From: Salsuginibacillus halophilus
Lineage (GTDB): Bacteria; Bacillota; Bacilli; Bacillales; Marinococcaceae
Reading direction: 5' to 3'
Assembly (NCBI RefSeq): GCF_003014715.1
Contig: NZ_PYAV01000004.1
Coordinates: 1-64,000 of the forward strand
Length of the DNA stretch: 64,000 nt
Made by a program: the position numbers and the translations under genes. Each line of letters begins with the position of its first letter. Position 1 is the first letter of the stretch. Shown here piece by piece: positions 59,270-64,000 of the stretch. Below the pieces are notes generated by a model. It saw nothing but the letters and a program-made list of their open reading frames with translations, did no database searches and was not told where the DNA came from.

Positions 59270-60418
59270 ATGTTGGACGGGGTAAAGGTGCTTGATTTCA
59301 CGTCGCTTCTGCCAGGGCCGTTTGCGACAAAGTTTCTCGCGGATTGGGGTGCGGAGGTGGTGCGGATTGAATCGCCACACCGTACGGATCTTTTAAAAGA
59401 GGTGCCGCCGAAAGTTGATGGCACGTCGGTCTTCTATCAGGAGATGAATCGCTCCAAGACCTTGGCGTATCTCGATTTTACGAAAGAGTCGGACCTAGAC
59501 GTGATTAAGCGCTGGGCTGCGGATGCAGATGTGGTTATCGAGCAGTTCCGGCCGGGGGTGATGGCGAAGTATGGGCTCGATTATGAATCTTTGAAACAAA
59601 TCAATTCAGCTGTTATCTATTGTTCGCTTACCGGTTACGGTCAAACCGGCCCGGAGCGTGATACCGCGGGTCATGATATTAATTACATCGCTCGCTCTGG
59701 TCTTGCATCGTACAGCGGAACGAAACAAAGCGGTCCGATGCTTTCCGGCACGCCGTGGGCTGATGTGGCCGGCGGGGCGCACCATAGTGTGATGGCGATT
59801 TTAATGGCGCTCTATCAACGGACCGTTTCCGGCGAAGGCGATTATTTGGACATCAGCATGACTGATGCGGTGTTTAGCATGCAGCCGCTTGCCAACCAGC
59901 GCTACCTGCATGAGCAAACGTTACCCGGTTACGAATCAGAGCCGCTAAACGGCGGAAGTTTTTATCAGTTTTATGAAACGAGCGACGAAAGGTATATGGC
60001 CGTCGGAAGCCTGGAGGGCGTCTTTTTCAAGCGGCTTTGCGAAACCATCGGACGTGAAGATTTACTCGATACGTCTACCAGCACAGAAGCGATCACCGAA
60101 GCGTTGACAGAAGTTTTTCAAACGAAGTCACTGGTGGCGTGGAAGGAGATTTTTGCTGAAGTTGATGCGTGTGTAGAACCTGTAGCAACGCTTGCTGAAG
60201 CGCATGAGGATCCGCTCTTTCAGGCGCGCGGTATGTTTGTCGAAGTTACTGATCCTGATTCAAGCCATGCACAAACCCAAGTTGCAAATGCGGTCCAATC
60301 AAAGCATCATGAGCCGGTCTACCGCTTTATCGGTGGGACGCAAACCATTGCGCAGCCTGAAAGCGTTCAGTCGCCGTTTCAAAACAACAATAATTTTGAA
60401 AGCGCTAACAAAAAGTGA
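59270..60418 (+). CDS. Family III CoA-transferase (CaiB/BaiF type)
   Basis: The product is 382 aa from ATG 59270 (LDGVKVLDFTSLLPGP), nine bases after GGGGGTGAG; GTG 59264 and TTG 59240 are in frame. The N-terminal half has the family Rossmann-like opening with LADWGAEVVRIESP, EMNRSKTLAYLDF and VIEQFRPGVMAKYGL. GHDINYIARSG supplies the conserved Asp that forms an acyl anhydride with the CoA ester. It moves CoA between carboxylic acids, or acts as an alpha-methylacyl-CoA racemase-like enzyme; the two cannot be told apart here. It is the first gene of a four-gene acyl-CoA operon (gaps of 9, 25 and 30 bp). It is cytoplasmic and of normal length. Confidence 0.92.
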   Translation: MLDGVKVLDFTSLLPGPFATKFLADWGAEVVRIESPHRTDLLKEVPPKVDGTSVFYQEMNRSKTLAYLDFTKESDLDVIKRWAADADVVIEQFRPGVMAKYGLDYESLKQINSAVIYCSLTGYGQTGPERDTAGHDINYIARSGLASYSGTKQSGPMLSGTPWADVAGGAHHSVMAILMALYQRTVSGEGDYLDISMTDAVFSMQPLANQRYLHEQTLPGYESEPLNGGSFYQFYETSDERYMAVGSLEGVFFKRLCETIGREDLLDTSTSTEAITEALTEVFQTKSLVAWKEIFAEVDACVEPVATLAEAHEDPLFQARGMFVEVTDPDSSHAQTQVANAVQSKHHEPVYRFIGGTQTIAQPESVQSPFQNNNNFESANKK

Positions 60419-60427
60419 GGTTTTTCG

Positions 60428-61561
60428 ATGTATAACGAAGAGCATGACATGTTTCGTAAAAGTTTCCGCCGCTTTTTAGAAAAAGAAGCTGTACCTTTTT
60501 TTGAGCAATGGGAGAAAGACGGCATCATTCCCCGCGCGTTTTGGGAGAAGGCCGGCGCGCAAGGATTTTTATGTCCGTGGGCGGACGAAGCGTATGGTGG
60601 CTCCGGCGCTGACTTTTTATATTCAGCTGTGATCTCTGAAGAAATTGAACGCGTTGGCACAGGACTGATGGGGCTCAACTTACATAACGACATTGCAGCC
60701 CCGTATCTCAAGCATTACGGCACAGAAGCACAGAAAGCGAAGTGGCTCCCGGCCTGCGTGACCGGCAAGGCAGTTACAGCCATTGCGATGACAGAGCCCC
60801 ATACCGGTTCGGACCTTGCCTCCATTCAAACGAAGGCTGAAAAAGCAGGCGACCATTATATCATCAATGGCGAGAAAACGTTCATTACAAACGGCATTCA
60901 CGCTGATCTCATCATTGTCGTCTGCCGGACAAACCCGGAGGCTGCAGCGCCGCATAAAGGGATCAGTCTTTTCGTCGTTGAAAGAGATACACCTGGATTT
61001 AAACGCGGCAAAAAACTGGATAAAGTCGGGCTGCACAGCCAGGATACCGCCGAGCTCATTTTTGAAGATGCTAAAGTGCCGGCGGAAAATATGCTTGGTC
61101 ATGAGAACGAAGGCTTCTATTATTTAATGAAGCAGTTGCAGCAGGAGCGGTTAATTCTTGCGATTGGATCGATTGCCGGGAGCCGGCGGATGCTGGAGTT
61201 GACGCAAAGTTATGTCAAGGAACGGAAAGCTTTCGGGCAGTCGTTGTCCTCGTTTCAGCACGTGCAGTTTCAGCTGGCGGAGCTGCATACAGAAATTACG
61301 ATCGGTGAGACGTTTGTGAACAACGTAATTGCACGGCACGCAGCCGGTGAGCAGTTAACTGAAGAAGTCTCGATGGCGAAATGGTGGATCACAGCCCTTG
61401 CTAAGCGGACAGCGGATACGTGCATGCAGCTGCACGGCGGCTATGGATTTATTGAAGAATACGAGATTGCCCGCAGGTACCGGGATGTGCCGGTGCAGAC
61501 CATTTATGCCGGCAGCAATGAAATGATGAAACAGATTATTGCAAAAGAGATGAATTTATAA
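60428..61561 (+). CDS. Acyl-CoA dehydrogenase
   Basis: The 377-aa product starts at ATG 60428, nine bases after the previous stop region, with GTGAGG upstream. All three acyl-CoA dehydrogenase domains are present: the N-terminal helical part (HDMFRKSFRRFLEKEAVPFF), the middle beta domain (AIAMTEPHTGSDLASIQTKA, INGEKTFITNG) and the C-terminal helices (RKAFGQSLSSFQHVQFQLAE, MQLHGGYGFIEEYEIARRYR). YAGSNEMMKQII carries the Glu expected for alpha-proton abstraction. It oxidises an acyl-CoA to the trans-2-enoyl-CoA using FAD and electron-transfer flavoprotein. The chain-length preference is unknown. It works with the neighbouring ligase and SDR. Confidence 0.95.
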   Translation: MYNEEHDMFRKSFRRFLEKEAVPFFEQWEKDGIIPRAFWEKAGAQGFLCPWADEAYGGSGADFLYSAVISEEIERVGTGLMGLNLHNDIAAPYLKHYGTEAQKAKWLPACVTGKAVTAIAMTEPHTGSDLASIQTKAEKAGDHYIINGEKTFITNGIHADLIIVVCRTNPEAAAPHKGISLFVVERDTPGFKRGKKLDKVGLHSQDTAELIFEDAKVPAENMLGHENEGFYYLMKQLQQERLILAIGSIAGSRRMLELTQSYVKERKAFGQSLSSFQHVQFQLAELHTEITIGETFVNNVIARHAAGEQLTEEVSMAKWWITALAKRTADTCMQLHGGYGFIEEYEIARRYRDVPVQTIYAGSNEMMKQIIAKEMNL

Positions 61562-61586
61562 ACAAAGTAAAAAGGAGGAATCGTGC

Positions 61587-62336
61587 GTGCAGGTTCATAA
61601 TAAACATATCATCGTAACAGGTGGTGCGTCCGGGCTTGGCGGGGCGTGTGCCGCGCTCTTTCAATCTCACGGCGCAAACGTTACTGTGTTTGATCAAAAG
61701 CCGGAAGCAGAGGTCGAAGCAAAACGCGGGCAGTTGTACAAGCAGGTAGATATAACGAAGGAAGCTGAAGTGGCAGAAGCTTTACTTGAGGCAGAAGAGA
61801 CAAACGGTGATCTCTATGGGTTGGTGAACTGTGCCGGGATCGGCAGTGCGAAAAAAGTGCTGAGCAGCAAGGGACCGCACGATTTAGAGACGTTTCAAAA
61901 GGTGATCGAAGTTAATCTTGTCGGCACGTTTAATATGCTGCGGCTTGCTGCTGAAAAGATGAAATCTCATGAGCCGGAAGAAACAGGCGAGCGCGGGGTG
62001 ATCATTAATACAGCGTCGATCGCAGCTTACGACGGTCAAATCGGACAAGCAGCTTATAGTGCATCGAAAGGAGGGATTGCATCACTCACATTACCAGCAG
62101 CAAGGGAGCTTGCAACAGCAGGCATACGGGTGGTAGCCGTTGCCCCCGGTGTGTTTGAGACGCCGCTCTTTGCTTCTGTACCTGAAGAAGCAAGACAGCA
62201 GTTAGAAGCGTTAACGCCGTTTCCAAAACGGCTCGGAGACCCGCAGGAGTTTGCGGAGCTCGCTTTGCATATTTTCCAAAATACGATGATGAACGGAGAG
62301 ACGATCCGGCTTGACGGCGCGATCCGCATGCCGTAA
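61587..62336 (+). CDS. SDR-family 3-hydroxyacyl-CoA dehydrogenase-like protein
   Basis: The 249-aa product starts at GTG 61587, after AAAGGAGGAATC. The Rossmann NAD-binding motif TGGASGLGGACAALF, NCAGIG (N-A-G), a Ser in INTASIAAYDGQ and YSASKGG (Y-x-x-x-K) give a complete SDR active site. VAPGVFETPLF and the LDGAIRMP ending match the type-2 3-hydroxyacyl-CoA dehydrogenase (HSD17B10-like) group. It likely oxidises the beta-hydroxy intermediate of the acyl-CoA handled by this operon with NAD. It lies between the dehydrogenase and ligase genes. No enoyl-CoA hydratase gene lies within the window's part of the operon. Confidence 0.93.
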   Translation: MQVHNKHIIVTGGASGLGGACAALFQSHGANVTVFDQKPEAEVEAKRGQLYKQVDITKEAEVAEALLEAEETNGDLYGLVNCAGIGSAKKVLSSKGPHDLETFQKVIEVNLVGTFNMLRLAAEKMKSHEPEETGERGVIINTASIAAYDGQIGQAAYSASKGGIASLTLPAARELATAGIRVVAVAPGVFETPLFASVPEEARQQLEALTPFPKRLGDPQEFAELALHIFQNTMMNGETIRLDGAIRMP

Positions 62337-62366
62337 AAACAACCATTCTTGAGGAGGTTATGCACG

Positions 62367-63977
62367 ATGATGAATGTACCTTTGAATGTCCCGGCCATGA
62401 TGGAGCGGGCGGCTGAATTATATAGCAAAAAAGAAGTCGTTTCACGAACGCTGACCGGTGTGCAGCGCTTGAATTACGAAGAAATTGCAGGGCGCACTAA
62501 AAAGCTGGCCGGACAGCTTCAAGCTCTCGGCGTCCGGCAGGGAGACCGTGTCGGGACCATCGCTTGGAATCATCACCGCCATTTAGAAAGCTACTTCGCG
62601 ATCCCGGGTGCAGGCGGTGTACTTCATACCATTAACTTGCGACTTTCACCGGAGCATTTACGTTACGTCATTAACCACGCTGAAGATAAGCTGCTCCTTA
62701 TTGATGAAGACCTGCTCCCATTAATTGAGCCGATTCAAGACCAGCTCTCTACCGTAGAAGGCTATATCGTCATGTCTGACACAAAAGAATACAGCACGAC
62801 CCTTTCACCTGTGTATGATTACGAAACACTGATCGAAAACGGTGATGCTCATTTCTCTTTATTAACGGATGTCAGTGAGGAAGCGCCGGCCGGCATCTGC
62901 TACACGTCAGCAACGACAGGAAACCCAAAAGGGGTTGTTTACTCTCATCGCGCGATCGCTTTGCACAGTTATGCGTTAGGCTTGGCCGATACGGCGGCTC
63001 TTTCAGAAAGGGACCGGTGCATGCCGGTTGTGCCGATGTTTCACGCCAATGCGTGGGGTCTTCCGTTTGCAGCCACTTGGTTTGGCACAACGCAAGTCCT
63101 TCCGGGACCACAGTTTACCCCGGATTTACTTGCAGAGCTGATTGAACAGGAGAATGTCACGTTAACAGCCGGCGTGCCGACGATCTGGATGGGACTGCTG
63201 CAGGCGTGGGAGAAAGGCAACTATGATACAAGCTCACTGCGCGCAGTGTTGTGCGGTGGTTCAGCAGCGCCGGCGGCGATGATCGAAGCGTTTGAAGTGA
63301 AGTATAACGTACCATTTTTACACGCCTACGGGATGACAGAAACGAGCCCGCTTGCGTCTGTGGCTACACTGAAGAGTTATCAATATGACTTGCCGAAAGA
63401 AGAACAGCTTGAAATTCGAGCCACACAAGGGCTGCCGGCACCTGGCGTAGAGATGAAAGTTGTCAATGCAGACGGAGATGTTGCGTGGGGCAGCGGTGAG
63501 ATGGGAGAACTCCTCATCCGCGGGCCGTGGATCGCTGATGAATATGATCAGGATGAACGAAGTGCAGAAGCTTTCCAGGATGGCTGGCTGTATACAGGGG
63601 ATGTGGCTACCCGGGATGAAGAAGGGAACATCCGCTTGGTCGACCGTACGAAAGACCTTGTTAAAAGCGGTGGCGAGTGGATTTCTTCAGTCGACTTGGA
63701 AAACGCCATTATGGCACACGACGGCGTACTAGAAGCAGCAGTGATTGCGGTACCGCACCCTGACTGGCAGGAGCGTCCAGTCGCCTGTGTTGTAAAAAAA
63801 GAAGGCTTTGAGGCGTTACGTGACCAGGATATTCTCGATTCGATCCGTCCACAGTTTGCCAAATGGTGGCTCCCGGATGACGTCGTCTTTCTTGATGAAC
63901 TACCAAAAACATCGGTCGGAAAATTTCTCAAACGCTCCCTGCGTGAACAATTCAGCGAACATTTGATGAAAGCTTAG
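62367..63977 (+). CDS. Acyl-CoA ligase (AMP-binding, medium/long-chain fatty acid type)
   Basis: The product is 536 aa from ATG 62367, nine bases after GAGGAGG; TTG 62349 lies before that site. The adenylate-forming motifs are intact: ICYTSATTGNPKGVVYSH (P-loop-like), YGMTETSP, LYTGDVATRDEEGNIRLVDR and the C-terminal catalytic lysine in SVGKFLKRSL. HRAIALHSYALGLAD and VVPMFHANAWGLPF match the AlkK-like long/medium-chain group. It activates a carboxylic acid to its CoA thioester with ATP, supplying substrate to the dehydrogenase and SDR. It is the last gene in the window, with 23 bases following, so whether the operon continues is not visible. Confidence 0.94.
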   Translation: MMNVPLNVPAMMERAAELYSKKEVVSRTLTGVQRLNYEEIAGRTKKLAGQLQALGVRQGDRVGTIAWNHHRHLESYFAIPGAGGVLHTINLRLSPEHLRYVINHAEDKLLLIDEDLLPLIEPIQDQLSTVEGYIVMSDTKEYSTTLSPVYDYETLIENGDAHFSLLTDVSEEAPAGICYTSATTGNPKGVVYSHRAIALHSYALGLADTAALSERDRCMPVVPMFHANAWGLPFAATWFGTTQVLPGPQFTPDLLAELIEQENVTLTAGVPTIWMGLLQAWEKGNYDTSSLRAVLCGGSAAPAAMIEAFEVKYNVPFLHAYGMTETSPLASVATLKSYQYDLPKEEQLEIRATQGLPAPGVEMKVVNADGDVAWGSGEMGELLIRGPWIADEYDQDERSAEAFQDGWLYTGDVATRDEEGNIRLVDRTKDLVKSGGEWISSVDLENAIMAHDGVLEAAVIAVPHPDWQERPVACVVKKEGFEALRDQDILDSIRPQFAKWWLPDDVVFLDELPKTSVGKFLKRSLREQFSEHLMKA

Positions 63978-64000
63978 GCCCGCTGAAGAGATGAGCCGCT

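Overview
The window looks like the chromosome of a halophilic or haloalkaliphilic, Gram-positive Bacillaceae-type bacterium. Shine-Dalgarno sites are strong (AGGAGG-like), GTG and TTG starts are common, and there are SLH-domain, DacF-type, YkwD/CAP and LytD-like proteins. The secreted proteins are extremely rich in Asp and Glu, as expected of a salt-adapted surface. No rRNA, tRNA or CRISPR locus was recognised. The species cannot be named from the sequence.

Layout. 0-6.6 kb is a mobile and decayed zone: an integrase C-terminus, a 5'-truncated surface-protein gene, a TPR/ParB-like gene, GGGGTCAGACCCC repeats beside a broken Y1 (RAYT-type) transposase, and an Rpn-type PD-(D/E)XK nuclease gene whose 3' part is present twice more as free-standing ORFs. 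6.6-11.2 kb has a YifB/ComM ATPase and an OatA-like acyltransferase, separated by an 800-bp repeat array. 13.8-17.1 kb is a two-gene module (a large membrane-anchored protein plus a HEPN-like/RAMA-like protein) that resembles a defence system. 17-57.5 kb is a large island of secreted proteins: beta-propellers, an SLH protein, a D,D-carboxypeptidase, a polysaccharide deacetylase, CAP, VWA, cohesin/dockerin-like and RCC1/glycogen-binding proteins, a glucosaminidase and a subtilase. About a dozen of them share one SbsA/Big_5-like Ig domain, usually at the extreme C-terminus. 59.3-64 kb is a four-gene acyl-CoA metabolism operon (CoA-transferase, acyl-CoA dehydrogenase, SDR, acyl-CoA ligase).

The most unusual pattern is a set of intergenic arrays, all with a 21-bp period, in three sequence classes. 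Class A (GTTCGTTCC/GTGCGTTGC heads) occupies 3.8-29.6 kb, class B (GAACGCCCAATCGA heads) 38.3-54.6 kb, and class C (GAGTGCGCGA heads) 57.7-59.1 kb. Each class surrounds exactly one NERD-domain nuclease-like gene, with an array of that class on both sides (28.4, 46.3 and 57.8 kb); further solo arrays lie in neighbouring intergenic gaps. This nuclease-plus-cognate-array arrangement resembles RAYT/REP logic, but with a different protein fold. It is the best candidate here for an undescribed system.

All functional statements come from reading motifs and context. No database search was run, and start codons were chosen from visible ribosome-binding sites.
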